Below are positions 1 to 11,611 of a stretch of 64,000 bases of DNA, piece after piece. Every line of letters begins with the position of its first letter. The stretch's first letter is position 1. Origin of the DNA: Zea mays (Eukaryota; Streptophyta; Magnoliopsida; Poales; Poaceae); NCBI RefSeq assembly GCF_902167145.1, contig NC_050104.1, positions 107,519,849 through 107,583,848 of the forward strand, given 5' to 3'. A program made the translations under genes and the position numbers. Under the pieces are notes generated by a model. That model saw only the letters and a list, made by a program, of their open reading frames with translations, was not told the origin of the DNA and ran no database searches.

Positions 1-384
1 TGCGAGGGGTCCTAAGACGCAAAGGCTCCATGGTAGTGAAGGACCAGAAGAAAAGACCACACTAGGTCGTCGGTCCATTGTGTACCACCCTGAAGGCCCC
101 ACCGGTAAGTGTTGTTACTGGGTAGATATTTGGGTGCATCTGCCCACCGAGCTTCACCATGCTGTAATTACCCCACGCCACAGAATATTCCTAGGATGTA
201 GCAGCTAACCGGGGGCACAACTATATTTAGGCTTACTTGGCCCCGATTGCCCTATAAATACCTCCGTCTTGTAGTAGGATGGGACATGCACAATGAGATA
301 CTATTGTTCCCCAACCTAATGTTTTGTCGTTCATTGCCATCCATATGCCCCTGAGTGTTAAGGTCCACCTGTCAGGACTCAACA
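1..384 (+). mobile_element. Partial gypsy-type LTR (3' part)
   Basis: The window opens inside what looks like a long terminal repeat. A TATA-like CCTATAAATACC lies near 250, and the repeat seems to end at ...GGACTCAACA. It is followed at once by TTTGACGCCCACCG, which resembles the primer-binding region of other grass gypsy elements, and then by an ATG that opens a gag-like MPPKK frame, as in the element at 4265-11611. The left end is outside the window and no second LTR was found, so the boundary is inferred. Confidence 0.5.
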
Positions 385-1790
385 TTTGACGCCCACCGTT
401 TGTGCGAAGACTAAACCCACGATGCCTCCCAAGAAAAACACCTGGGCCAACTCCTCACACAAGGATTAGGCAGCGAATGCTGCCCTCACCGCTAGCGCAA
501 AAAAGGCAAGGTTGTTTTCTCTGACGACATCCCACAACCATCCACAAACAATATCCCCCAAGCCGCCACCGAGCTAGAAGACAAAAACCACCAACCCCCA
601 AGCAAAAATGGTTGTAATCCCCTGTGCCAAGTGTCCACACTTCCAGCTCTGAAATCCCAAATGACTCACCACCCCAACCCACATAGCCACCCCTACAAAT
701 ACAAAATATGGCCAGACTTGACCAGAAACATGTCATTAGTACCCCTAGGCTTCGCACCAACAACAAACCATCAGGTCCACAAGCTAGGGATGCCCACCTC
801 AGATTATGACAAAGACCTACAAGCATAGGTGTACATTCGGGCTGCCTGGCCCGACCCAAGCCCGAAAAGGCCTGGCCCGTTTGAATTTCGGGCCGACCCA
901 GCCCAGCCCACGAACCTAGCCCTCAGCTCACGGCTTGGCATGTAATTGCTTAAACGTGTGGGGCTTATTTTGGGTGGCTCAAAATTATAAAAAGACCGAA
1001 ATTCGATCTTTGACCCATAATTCAATATTTGGCCCAAAATTCACATCAGGGTCCGAAATTCACATCAGAGCCCGAAATTCAAAACAGATTTAAGAAAACA
1101 AATAAAAGAGTATAACTAGCATCATATCTAGCTTTGTGTTCTTTATCAAGTATAATCATTTTTGTTAGAAGGAAAAAGAGTATAATCAGCTCTATATATA
1201 GTTCGTAAGTTCAGTTCATTATCTAATGTTCATAACAAAAGTAAAATTACATCACATACTCTAGTTCAAAGCTATAAAAACATTTAACTAGCATAATTTC
1301 TAGCTTTGTGTTCGTTATCAAGTACATGAAAGTGTGGAATGAAGTGTGGTTTTCATGAATCTATGGGCCTTTTCGTGCCTCTATATGGGTCATTTTGTGT
1401 CTTCCTTAAACGGGTTGTGCTCGTGCCCGCCCATGAGTCGCGACCTCGGCCCAAATCCAGCCCGATATATCAGGTCGTGCCGTACTTAGGTCGTGCTTTT
1501 TTTCGTGCTTCGGACCAGTATATCAGGACGACATAGACCTCAGCATTAACACAGAGGAACAACTCCTACTCAAAAAACTTCACATGCGCAACAACAAGCC
1601 AACAACCTCTAGAAGCAAAATGACACTCTCACAGCCAAAAAATAGCGCACCGAAGTCTAAGCCAAGGTCTAGCACCTTATTCAGCAAGAAAAGGAGTGCC
1701 TAAGGGCCCTCGAACAGAAAATTTAAGAGTTCCAGACTCAACAACTGCCATCCCACTCCTCGCATTGAGAACAGGACATGACAACTTCAG
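385..1790 (+). pseudogene. Decayed gypsy gag remnant, interrupted
   Basis: An ATG at about 422 opens a lysine-rich MPPKK-type start like that of the gag gene at 4949, but stop codons break the frame within about 20 codons. After an insertion of roughly 700 bp (about 829-1534), gag-like sequence seems to resume at 1535-1790, where glutamine- and lysine-rich codons suggest the coiled-coil part of a gag protein. No zinc knuckle, protease or reverse transcriptase is visible. This is a dead retrotransposon fragment, called from its position after the LTR and primer site. Confidence 0.4.
829..1534. mobile_element. Probable hAT-like non-autonomous insertion
   Basis: The left end carries repeated GGCCCGACC/GCCCG motifs (835-905). 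The right end carries the same type of motif in inverted form (GGTCGTGCC, 1440-1520). This composition is typical of terminal regions of grass hAT elements and also occurs at 50685-62200. The interior is AT-rich with a direct repeat around 'CTAGCTTTGTGTTC' (near 1127 and 1300). It splits the gag remnant. Both flanks contain a similar GACCT.. string, but I could not define a clean 8-bp target duplication, so the exact ends are uncertain. Confidence 0.4.
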
Positions 1791-2413
1791 AGAAACCAGA
1801 TTCAAGCTATTTTTATCTACTAAACACATTATTCTTGAGTTTGACTTCCTGTGCTAGCGAATTTCAAGCTATTTTTTAAAATCCCCTCCTACTGCCCACA
1901 CAATCCATGCCAAGCAAAAAGTATTAGGAGGTACCATTCATGTTGATTCATTTTTAGGTGGATTTGGCTTGTTGAAGACAAGGGGCTAATTCATATATGG
2001 GAGGGACGAGCACAAGAGGGGAACTAGATTGGTGTCTTGTTTTCCTTCGATGGATAACTCTCCTTTATATATGAAGGTTTACTTGACTCCTAAGTCCTAA
2101 AGAAGTGACCCAATCTACTATTAGCCATTCTAATCTTATCTATAAACTTGAAGAGGCGGAGCTATGGTTTGCGAGGCTATAGCACTACTTGAGTGCCAAG
2201 CTAGACCAAAGGGCCTAAGTGCCCATGATGCTACAACATCATGGTGTACAACTTGACATGTTGAGTTATTTGATTTTGGCACATATTGAGAATAGTCCAA
2301 TAGATAAAACATGCCAAGTTACATCTTATGTTAAAGATTAGAATCCCTCTACCAGATATATCAAAAGAAAGTTAGAGCATAGGAACACAAAAAGAAAGTA
2401 ACAGACTAACAAT
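1791..2413. other. Gene-free stretch
   Basis: AT-rich sequence with no open frame, splice structure or repeat boundary that I could recognise. It separates the decayed gypsy remnant from the MITE that follows and may include more retrotransposon debris. Confidence 0.5.
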
Positions 2414-2416
2414 TAA

Positions 2417-2726
2417 GAGCATCTCCAACAAAGAGCTCTAAAATAGAGCCCTAAAATTAAAATAAAAACTTTTACTCCAATAGTTAGACTTTAGATAATA
2501 CTATTAGGAACTAAATCATGTTATTCGGAAATAAACAATTGTAAATTAAGAGAAACAAGGATATGACTCTAATATATGGGGCACTATATTTAGGACCCGA
2601 GACATTGAGCCCTACAATTGCTCGACGAATTTTTATGAAATAAAGTCACTATTGGAGGATGTTTTATGGTTTCGAGCCCTATATTTTAAAATACAACCTT
2701 GTATAGGGCCCCTTTTGGAGATGCTC
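2417..2726. mobile_element. Tourist-like MITE (PIF/Harbinger), 310 bp
   Basis: The ends form a terminal inverted repeat: GAGCATCTCCAAC on the left and GGAGATGCTC on the right. They are flanked by the 3-bp target duplication TAA (2414-2416 and 2727-2729), which fits the TWA preference of PIF/Harbinger transposition. It has no coding capacity. A diverged relative with the same ends and TSD lies at 28643-28941. Confidence 0.8.
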
Positions 2727-2729
2727 TAA

Positions 2730-4259
2730 TAGATTGCAAAAGGCAAAGCAAACTATAAAATTAGTAACAACCTTTTCCTTTTGCAGGGCTTGTAGTTCAG
2801 AAAGATATTCATTTAATTTCCTCACTAAAAGATCATCCTCATTAACATGGGGGTGTTTCCAAGTGTTCACCAACATGCAGATTCCCAGCGATTTCATTAC
2901 AAAGTGTCTGAATCAGAAGTTGCACATCAGCAAACTCTTTAACTCTACTATCTCTTTTCCTGCATAGTATTTCTAAAGATGGTGACATAAATAATAATTG
3001 CTCCTTGATTGCATCAGATGTCTAATCATCCTGCAAAAATTAGGAGTAAAGAGCATGGGCACTATATTAGAGGAAATACATAATAATTGAATACATAGTA
3101 TACCAAAACATAAAATGAACATAAGAAAAATATATGAAGTGGGTAAATATTTAAATCTTGATGAAATAGGTAACTAGGGGCTAGTATAAATGGATAAGAA
3201 ACTTAAATCTACACAATACTATACTTCAGTAGCAATAAATGAATAAATTACACATTGTAGTCTACGTTATCCCAAAACTTTTTCTACAAGTTCAAGTATT
3301 TTGCCTTGAATAAAATATTTACTGCATTCACAAATACATTTTCTCAGATACTTACAATGCCAGAAATAGATGACTCTCCTAGCACAGAAAGGAGTCTAGT
3401 CAGTTCCTATTTGGAGTTGGAAAGTTGTTAGAGGAGATAAGCTTGATCAACCTATCTCCTATAAACATCTGAGCACCCAAGCTCAAGCTAAAGTAACACC
3501 CTTTCACAATCTTCATCGCTTCACCAACCTCATCCCATATCACTTGAAATAATAATATTTTTCACTTGTTGATTCCTATACTTTATTGTAGAAATGATAT
3601 CTTAATTCTAAATCTAGATATTGGATTAGAATTGTTTCATGTTGCCAATGTTCCAATCCATAGCTCTTAAAATAAAATTAGAAGGAAAACTATATTTTTA
3701 TTACTTGAATATGAACTATCCCAAAACTAGCAAAGAACCTCAAATGCTGCAGCAAAGAGCCATATGTCATTTCATCGAACAATGGATTATTGTGACATGC
3801 CATTCCTATTTTCAGTCAGCAGTCTGTATAGACAAAGATACTGATTATTTACATTTGCATTTATTTAGAGTGAATCTGAGTATGTATATCATGGCTCATG
3901 ACATATGTATTTTTCACAACATACATGGCAGTAAAACATTACCAAGCATATTCATTTCCTAATAGAGAGTTTGAAATGGAATATTTCTTTATAGAAGATA
4001 GTAAAAGCATCTAGGCCCTCTAAGGTTTCAGTGATTAATGGTAACACAAGATTATTGTGACTAATGTGTGTTTTATAAAAGCAAATTGAGGTTAAACCAC
4101 AAGGATAGAGATTGTTTGAGAAATCGATGATTTTTATGCCCCTAAGCATGTAATTAGTTTCAATTTTCAAAGGATAGATTTGGGTCAAGGATGGACTAGT
4201 TCTAAATGTCATTTGGAGTTGATTGAAACTTCAAATAGTTTAGTACTTTTTTCTTTGAC
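2730..4259. other. Gene-free AT-rich stretch
   Basis: No credible coding sequence was found; the only open frames are short (up to 107 codons), AT-rich and without recognisable motifs. I see no LTR, terminal inverted repeat or structured RNA gene. It ends at the target site of the 7.3-kb gypsy element. Confidence 0.5.
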
Positions 4260-4264
4260 CGTAC

Positions 4265-4879
4265 TGTTGGGGGCCTTCGTCTTCTGAAGGTCCTCAAAAA
4301 CACGGCTAACCATTTGTTTCTAGTATATTATCAAGTATTACAGGATCTTCGTTACCAGAAAAGCTTTGAAATAGATCAAGGGAAGTACGACAAAGCAAGC
4401 TTCGTCACGATGAAGCAGGAAGGTGACGCAGGGAGAAGGTGTTGTTCAAGTTGTTGAGTACAAATGACAATGTTGTCCCTGTGACATTTGTAAACCTTGT
4501 ATGTAATTGTTGAGGGCATGAATGTAATAACGTATGAAGTTATATGATTGCCTATAAATATATAAACAGTACCCCCGTACTGTTCAGGCTGGATTGTAAT
4601 CGCACTCACGTCATTACCTTTAAGCAAGCTGAAGGTATCGATGTAATACAAACTTTGATAGTACCATTACATTCATTATGAAGTAAATATGTGACATGAT
4701 ATTACAATTGTAATTATGTTTTTATATCTGTGAATGATGAAGACTTATTCTTTATGACCTTCGTCTAAGATTCATTATACCCAAGAGAGAATAATGCTTC
4801 GAAGGACGAAAGTCTTTAACGTATAGCAAATGTGTTGCCTTGCTCTTGATTCACAGCAACTGATAACAAGTGACCAACA
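4265..4879 (+). repeat. 5' LTR of the gypsy-type element
   Basis: 615 bp, TG...CA ends. It contains a TATA-like GCCTATAAATATATAA near 4552, which is the likely promoter, and ends in ...AGTGACCAACA. It aligns along its whole length with the 3' LTR. Confidence 0.92.
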
Positions 4880-4880
4880 T

Positions 4881-4896
4881 TGGCGCCCATCTCCGG
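4881..4896 (+). promoter_or_regulatory. Putative primer-binding site
   Basis: TGGCGCCCATCTCCGG starts one base after the 5' LTR. TGGCGCC is a common start of tRNA-primed sites in plant gypsy elements. I did not assign the tRNA species. Confidence 0.6.
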
Positions 4897-4948
4897 TGAG
4901 CTCAAACGACCACCTTCGACGAGAAGAACTCGAACAACTACCTTCGTC

Positions 4949-6270
4949 ATGCCGCCGAAGAAGGTAGCAATGCCAAGGGCTGCCCTTGCGCCGCTGGACA
5001 CCAATCAAGAGGGGTTCTTTGTAAGGGAGGCCCGAAGCCAGAAAAGGAAAGCTATTAGCCCAACACCATAGGAAGAAGAGTTGGACTAAGAAATCAGAGA
5101 TCTAGAAGCTATCCACCAACAAGTGGAGAGAAGAAGGGAGAAGATGCTTCAGCTGGCTGAACTCCAGAAAAAGATTGATGAAGCAGCCGAAGAGATGCGT
5201 CACATCACACAAGACAACGAGCAAGGGCATAAGCCACAACAGAGAGAGCTTCGTCAAGAAAGCCCAAGCTATAATGACATATGGTATGACGATTTTCATC
5301 ATGATAACATTGCCTTTGATGATGCTTTCCCCTATCTACAGAATTGCAGGCTACCCCATGGCCACCTTTGTACAAACCACCCCAACTTCCCATGTATGAC
5401 GAGCATTCGGACTTGAAGCAGTTCCTCATAAGTTACGAAGCAACTATATCATCATATGGCGAAAACACCGCTGTCATGGCAAAATCCTTCGTCATGGCAG
5501 TCAAGAGTGTTGCTCAGATCTGGTATTCTTCTATGCGGCTAGGAACAATTACATCATGGCAAAAGTTGAAGGATATGTTAGTCACCAGCTTTCAGACGAA
5601 GCCAGTGACTGCTTAAGCCATATTTTAGTGCACACAGAACCATGAGGAGTATTTGCAGGCATATGTCCGAAGGTTTCTACGTCTAAGAGCTCAGACGCCA
5701 ACGGTGCCAAATGAGATTGTCATTGAAGCCATGATCAAGGGACTTCGTCTAGGTCCAACAGTGCAATATTTCGCTAGAAAGCCCCCACAAACACTGGAGA
5801 AGCTTCTCCAAAAGATGGATGAGTACATCAGGGCCGACAATGACTTCCGGCAAAGAAGGGAAGAAGCTTACATATATTCTAAGATGATCAGGGGCTTCGG
5901 AAGAAGGCTCCACTCAAGGCATGTCAGGATGATACACAATCCCAGCCAAAGTGAAGACAGAGGCAATCACAACCAAGGACACCAACACAGTTCCCAGTCA
6001 ACTGGGACGCAGCAAAGCTCCTTTAGACCACCAGCTCCAAGAGGCAGTGGGGGACGAAGCTTCGGAGGAAGATTCAACTCACAATCAAGAAGGTTGTTCT
6101 GCTTGTTCTGTGGAGAGGATAAGGGGCATAAAACTAGGACCTGCCAAGTTACAATACAGAAGCAAAAGGGGATAGCTGAGACCAAAGCACAGCAGAATCA
6201 GTCGAAGCAAGTCCTATATGCTACTTCGTGTTATTCCCCGTACGTTCCTGAGTATGTGGGCAATCAATAG
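4949..6270 (+). pseudogene. gag: Retrotransposon gag, disrupted
   Basis: This is the structural (capsid/nucleocapsid) gene. The likely start is the ATG at 4949 (MPPKK...). The frame is stopped at 5069, shifts between about 5340 and 5416, and is stopped again at 5614; the remainder is open from 5617 to 6270. The middle (about 5400-5860) has the helical pattern of Retrotrans_gag domains, with a tryptophan-rich SWQKLKDMLV-like segment. Near 6100-6150 a CCHC zinc knuckle is complete (C-x2-C-x4-H-x4-C). A basic, glutamine-rich stretch precedes it, as expected for nucleocapsid. No protease or pol follows. The breaks make an intact Gag impossible from this copy. Confidence 0.85.
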
Positions 6271-6644
6271 CCATTCTCACATCCTACAGTTTCAGTAGCT
6301 TCGGCAAACCACTCTCCAGCTAAATGGGCCTTGCCACAACCACCAGTCATAGCTCCAACTTTGTCCCACAACCAGCAGCCCGAAGGGCAGTGCCAAATTC
6401 AGCAACAACACGATGCAAGGGAAGAGTACGAAGCTCGAACAGTTAATAGCACTGTTCTAGAGTCAAGGCACACTTACTGAAGCTACAGAGGGGCTAGGTT
6501 AAAAACTTTCATATACACCTATTGTAATTTTTATTTCTCTTGTTTACATGTTCTTACCTCAGAAACAATTTGTGAAGGTACAACCTTCGATATGTTGCAA
6601 TAAATCTATGGTTACACCATCGAGTGTAACAGTAAGGGTGAAAA

Positions 6645-6900
6645 AGCTCCAAAGTCATTCCTACGGGGATGTAGAGCTAAAATACCACCTAAGTAAAAGG
6701 TGAATAAGCTCTAAAGTCGTTCCTAAGGGGATGTAGAGCTTAGCTCCAAAGTTGTTCCTACATGGATGCATAGTAAAATACCGCCTAAGTAAAAGGTGAA
6801 GAAGCTCCAAAGTCATTTCTAAGGGGATGCAGAGCTTAAATGCCACCTAAGTAAAAGGTGAAGAGACTCCAAAGTCATTCCTAAGGGGATATAGAGTCTT
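6645..6900 (+). repeat. Tandem array, about 62-bp unit
   Basis: Four to five imperfect copies of a unit built around AAGCTCCAAAGTC.TTCC, GGGGATG.AGAGCT and CACCTAAGTAAAAGGTGAA. One copy is shortened and another carries small substitutions. The array lies between gag and the antisense gene, where internal tandem repeats are often found in large grass gypsy elements. The short minus-strand open frame across it (6661-6846) only reflects the repeat. Confidence 0.85.
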
Positions 6901-7424
6901 ACTATTACAAAGTGTTTTTATCAACATTTGTTGCATCATATCATCGCATCATCCTGCATCATAACATCACATCATTCATCATCTTGCATAATTCAAAATA
7001 GTGGAAAAGAAGAGAAATTGCTCCTTCGTCCACAATGGTTAACCTACGAAGCTAAGAGTATCTTTGACAAAGAATTATGATAGGATGCTGCAACTCCACC
7101 CATTGCTATTAAACTAAAGAATTTTTCATACAAGACCTACAGCAAGACCTTTGGGACTAATACTGTCACTTTGGCAACGGTATTCCTTATGCAAGACCTG
7201 TGGCAAGACCTTCAAGTTCAATAATGCCGCTTCGGCGAAAAGGGATTTTTTCTTTATGAAGCGTGAAAAGAAGGGAAGGTGTTTTTTCGCCTTCGGCTCA
7301 AAACGGTACGTATGACAATTTCACGCTACACAAAGAAATATATTACATCATGAGACACATAGTTTGCAATTGTTTTTTACATGAAAACATCATACAAAAT
7401 TCTGCAAATGTTTTTATACATAGT
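6901..7424. other. Non-coding spacer of the retrotransposon
   Basis: Contains short repeats of CATCATATCATCGCATCATCC type (about 6925-6985) and two related segments built on CAAGACCT.TGGCAAGACCTT (about 7132-7215). No gene is visible. It separates the tandem array from the 3' end of the antisense gene. Confidence 0.5.
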
Positions 7425-10400
7425 CTAATCCTCCTCCTTTAGGACTCTCTCAGCAGCTTCGTTTAGAAGTATATTTACAGCTTCATCAGTTGTTGCATTC
7501 ACTATTCTGATATCATTAAGAGTACCCTTCAGAGCTGGATCGGTGTCAGGGTTGTATGGCTCTGGAGGAGGAGAGAGTTCAGCTACACCAAAATATAAGT
7601 TTTTTATCAAATACGAAGCTAAAACACTTACGAAGCTAAAATATGACAAATGTACCTATACGTCTTTCGTGCTCAGCGACCTCTTCAGCTTTTCTTGCTT
7701 GTTCTGAGGCAAGATGAGACTCTTCTTTGCTCTGCCTGATAGCTTCGTCTACTATCTCTCGCCGCCGTTCATCCACACTTCAGAACAGAAATTTCCCACT
7801 AAGGGCAATAGCTTTGGCTGAACGCTCTTTGATGTCAGTCGCTGAAACTATGAAGTCTGGCTGAATTATAGCCTTCACATGTTCGCAACCAGCTTTTTCA
7901 AGCAAAGATACAGCTCCCCGAGAGCCGATGTAGGCACAAAAATCCCCACTGCCAGTGAGAACTTTGTCAAATCCTTCGATTTCGTCCTCAATCCGTTTGA
8001 TCACGCCCTCGGGGTCACCACGAATGAAATTCCACTCAGCCGAGAACGCGCCAACACTAGTAAAAAGCATTTTTTTTAATTTGTCTGAGCACTGTATGGC
8101 TATGTTATAGCATTCCTCCTTTGCATGTCGACGCTCTTCAACATTCTTTTGAACCCTCAACCGTTCGGTGTCGGATATCTCGCGTTTCGATTGCTCCACG
8201 TTGAAATTCTCAGTAACTTCATCAAGCTTCTTTTCCAATCCTGCTACTTCAGATCTATGCAATCCAACTTGAATAGATAAAGCATATTCGAGATCAGCTA
8301 TACGTTTTGCATCTGCTTCTTTTTCTTTCTCAAATTTTAGAATTTTTTGGTCCACTTCGGAGAATTTGGCCAAGATAGCTTCGCTTGTCTTTAACCTTTC
8401 GACCAAAGAAAGTAGGATTTTATCTTTTCCAAGCGCCTCATTTCGAAGGGTTATAATCTCCAAGCGCAAATTCCCGAAGGCTATTTTTGTGCTCTCATCT
8501 TCGCAATCTTTTTATGCTTTTAAAGCCTTACTTAAAATAAGCCCCTGATAATGACAAAAACAAGTAAATACTTTAATTAAAACATTTGTCAAATGCTAAC
8601 ACAAGTCAATAAAATTAAGAACAACCTTCAAGCTATTGTAAGCTAAGCAGTCAGCTAGATGATCCTTCGGCATTAAGGACAGCCCGAGCTCAAGCTTCGG
8701 ATAACCCATGTTGTCCATCATTTCTCAGCAGACATCGATTTCCTTGCTGTCAGGAAGGCAGTATAGAAAGTCATTCTCTTCATCACCTTTGTACACTAGG
8801 GACCCTCGAGGATACTTCAATTCCTTAGCGTAATGTTAGGCCTTGGCAATTTGCCTCTGTGTTAATTTCTTTCCCAAACACTTCGCATAATAAAATCAAG
8901 ATCTTTGGTCGACGTTGCTTTAGGTATCGGCAATGATAACTTCCATGGCAGACTCTCGTTTATTTACTCTGTTGGTCTAGTTTCTGAAGGTCCGTCCTTA
9001 GTGCAATCAGGAGCAGCACTTGCAGCGACAACTTCTTCCAATTCTTCAACTTTGTATTTAGAAACCCTAGTAGGAGCAGGAGTAGCCATCTTCGAAGGTC
9101 TTAGAACAACGTCTAGACACTGGCCATCATCCTACCTTTCCTAGGTGTTGCTGCCGAAGCGGCTGCCATCGTTGATTACCCTGGCGCCACTAGAGAACTC
9201 TACAGCTTCGGCTGCTGTTCGGTCTTAGAACTCGCTGCTGTTGTTTTGTCCAATTAAATGGTGGGAACTTCGGCTGCTGCAGCGGGTATTCTCATCGTCT
9301 GTTCAAAAAAATTCAAAAATAACATTAGATGAAATTTTCTTCGATTTAAAGCAAGGAAAAAACAAAAAGAATATTACCTCTAAAGTTAGGAGGATATTTT
9401 CGGCGGATTCAACAATCTCTATCTTCAAACCCCTGCAGCAGGCAGTATAGCAGCCCTCACCAAAAAATATGACTTCAGCTGGTGAGTTACAACTTTCATT
9501 CTCTTTGGTTTCGGCGCGGTAGAAGGGGTGATTGATGCAATTCTCTTTTTCGTCCCTTGCTTTCGAGCCGGAAAGCAGTAATCGGGATAGACAAAACCAA
9601 TGACATTAAAAACTCTATTCAACCTTTTTCTTTCTACGGGCGCCAAAGGCAATATTCATGGCTTCGTCTTCGGCTTTCGTGTAAGCCCCCCAACAAATCA
9701 TCAGTGGTCGCCTTAATGGCCTTGAGCATGCGTCATCTGGCTCCCCAAACTGATTTTTGTAGCAGTATGTATATTTCAAATAAATTAGACCACATTCGGT
9801 TGAACTATCCGTGGTCTCCTTCGGCATCTCCCATCCATTAACAAGGGTCCATACCTTGAAAGCTATGTGCTCTTGGACCAAGTCTCTGGTGCCAATGTAG
9901 CTGCACACAGTGATGAAGGCTACCAGGCAGGCTTGAGCCTTATCACTATTCACAATCGAGGGCCTTCGGATGCCAAAGCATGATTGTATTGGATGTTGAA
10001 TTATATCTTTTACATCCTCCTTCTCAACCAAATCATTCTTAACATAAAACCATTGCTTCATCCAAGATCCTGGTCATTTCTTCCGAAATGTGGGGATAGA
10101 GCGTCTCGCATCAGAGCGGTATACGAAGGAGTAGCAACCAAAATTGTTATGATATTGCTCCTTCCCCATCGCCTTCATCTGATAAGATAATTCATGTATA
10201 TTGCAGAAGCAGTCAACGTCCGATCCAACCCTTGGCTCCTCATTGCCTAGATGAAAACCCTGATTTTAATCAAAGCTTCGGGGGTGAGCTGATAAAGATA
10301 TATCTCGAACCTTTTAAGTACTTAGACCAAAATCTTATGCAAAGGAAACTGAAGCCTAGCCTTCATAAAGCCCTTGAAAACTACCACTTCATCAGGTTCA

Positions 10401-10702
10401 GGAATAGGAACAATGTTCTTTCCTCTGGCCCTCACTATAGTTGTATCACGGAAATATTTGCCTTTCATTGCCTCAATCTGTCCTTTCTTAACAGTGGGTT
10501 TTCCAAATACAACAAGACTTGGCCTCCATGGCCGGTCTTCGGCGTCATCGTTGTCACTCTCTATATCAAAATCTTCGTTGTCACTAGAATCTCCAGACAA
10601 CCCAGCTAAAATTTCATCAGTAATCTTTTCAACATTGTTCCTTTCCATAGCTTCATAAAAAGCAGCTAGTGTGGGGTCCACACTTTTCTTCTCTTCGGCC
10701 AT
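7425..10702 (-). pseudogene. Antisense spliced gene of the retrotransposon (Transposase_28-like / coiled coil)
   Basis: It runs opposite to gag. The start is the ATG at 10702 (MAEEKKS...) and the stop is at 7425. The first part (10702 to about 9600) is acidic and then matches the 'putative gypsy type transposon' family (PF04195), including a conserved WFYVKNDLV stretch near 10050. A basic linker follows, then an unidentified block (about 8900-8640), and then a long coiled coil rich in E, K and L (8469-7780). Three short introns are visible with GT donors and AG acceptors: 9377-9299, 8625-8545 and 7655-7583. Stops and frame breaks near 10320-10060 and 9150-8520 mean this copy is dead. Similar antisense genes are known in large plant gypsy elements such as Grande; their role is unknown. 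The sequence shows the frame and splice sites; the family assignment is from recall. Confidence 0.7.
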
Positions 10703-10991
10703 CTCAGCGTTGATTGAAATAAAAAGCCAAAGCTCCAAAGCAATCACGGTTACAGAATAAGAAAGTTAAAACAACATACCCAACACAAGCTTGGTAGCAC
10801 GAAAAATATTTTCATCGCAACCCTCATATATATATATATATATATATGCAAAGCACCACTGCACGATGGGCCCCACGATACAAAAGGTTTCGCTATTCTA
10901 GCGAATGGAAGGTGTTTTTTTGGACCTTTGACTAAAGACCTTTGTTCATTTCACAGTCTGAATTTATTACAAAGGAACAAACTAATACTGC

Positions 10992-11001
10992 GAGGGGCTA
11001 C
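10992..11001 (+). promoter_or_regulatory. Polypurine tract-like site
   Basis: GAGGGGCTAC lies directly before the 3' LTR, where the plus-strand primer of an LTR retrotransposon is expected. Confidence 0.6.
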
Positions 11002-11611
11002 TGTTGGGGGCTTCATCTTCCAAAGGTCCTCAAAACATGGCTAACCATTTGTTTCTAGTATATTATCAAGTATTACAGGAGCTTCGTTACCAGAAAAGCT
11101 TCGACATAGATCAAGGGACGTACGACGAAGCAAGCTTCGTCACGATGAAGCAGGAAGGCGACACAGGGAGAATGTGTTGTTCAAGTTGTTGAGTATAAAT
11201 GACAATGTTGTCCCTATGACATTTGTAAACCTTGTATGTAATTGTTGAGGGCATGAATGTAATAACGTACGAAGTTGTACGATTGCCTATAAATAGATGA
11301 ACAGTACCCCCGTACTATTCATGTTGGATTGTAATCGCACTCGCGTCACCTTCAAGCAAGCCGAAGGTATCAATGTAATACAAACTTTGATAGTATCAAT
11401 ACATTCGTTATGAAGTAAATTTGTGACATGATATTACATTTGTAATTATGTTTTTATATCTGTGAATGATGAAGACTTGTTCTTTATGACCTTTGTCTAA
11501 GATTCATTATACCCGAGAGGGAATAATGCTTCGAAGGACGAAAGTCTTTAACATATAACAAATGTGTTGCCTTGATGTTGATTCATAGCAATTGAGAACA
11601 AGTGACCAACA
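11002..11611 (+). repeat. 3' LTR of the gypsy-type element
   Basis: 610 bp, TGTTGGGGGC...GACCAACA. It is collinear with the 5' LTR, with scattered substitutions and small gaps. The TATA-like GCCTATAAATAGATG is conserved. Confidence 0.92.

Larger units (their letters stand above)
4265..11611 (+). mobile_element. Non-autonomous gypsy-type LTR retrotransposon, 7.35 kb
   Basis: Two LTRs (4265-4879 and 11002-11611) of about 610 bp begin TGTTGGGGGC and end GACCAACA. A 5-bp target duplication flanks the element with one mismatch (CGTAC at 4260-4264, TGTAC at 11612-11616). In order the interior has a primer-binding-like site, a broken gag with a zinc knuckle, a 62-bp tandem array, a long antisense gene with introns, and a purine-rich tract. 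I found no protease, reverse transcriptase, RNase H or integrase, so movement would need proteins from a relative (a TR-GAG/LARD-like design). By eye the LTRs differ at several percent of positions, mainly transitions, so this is not a recent insertion. A solo LTR of a related family lies at 23408-24099. Confidence 0.92.

Noticed and set aside
829..1534. Clean hAT target duplication for the insertion in the gag remnant
   Set aside because: The nearest similar flanks (GACCTACA and GACCTCAG) match poorly and require shifting the ends, so only an approximate element is reported.
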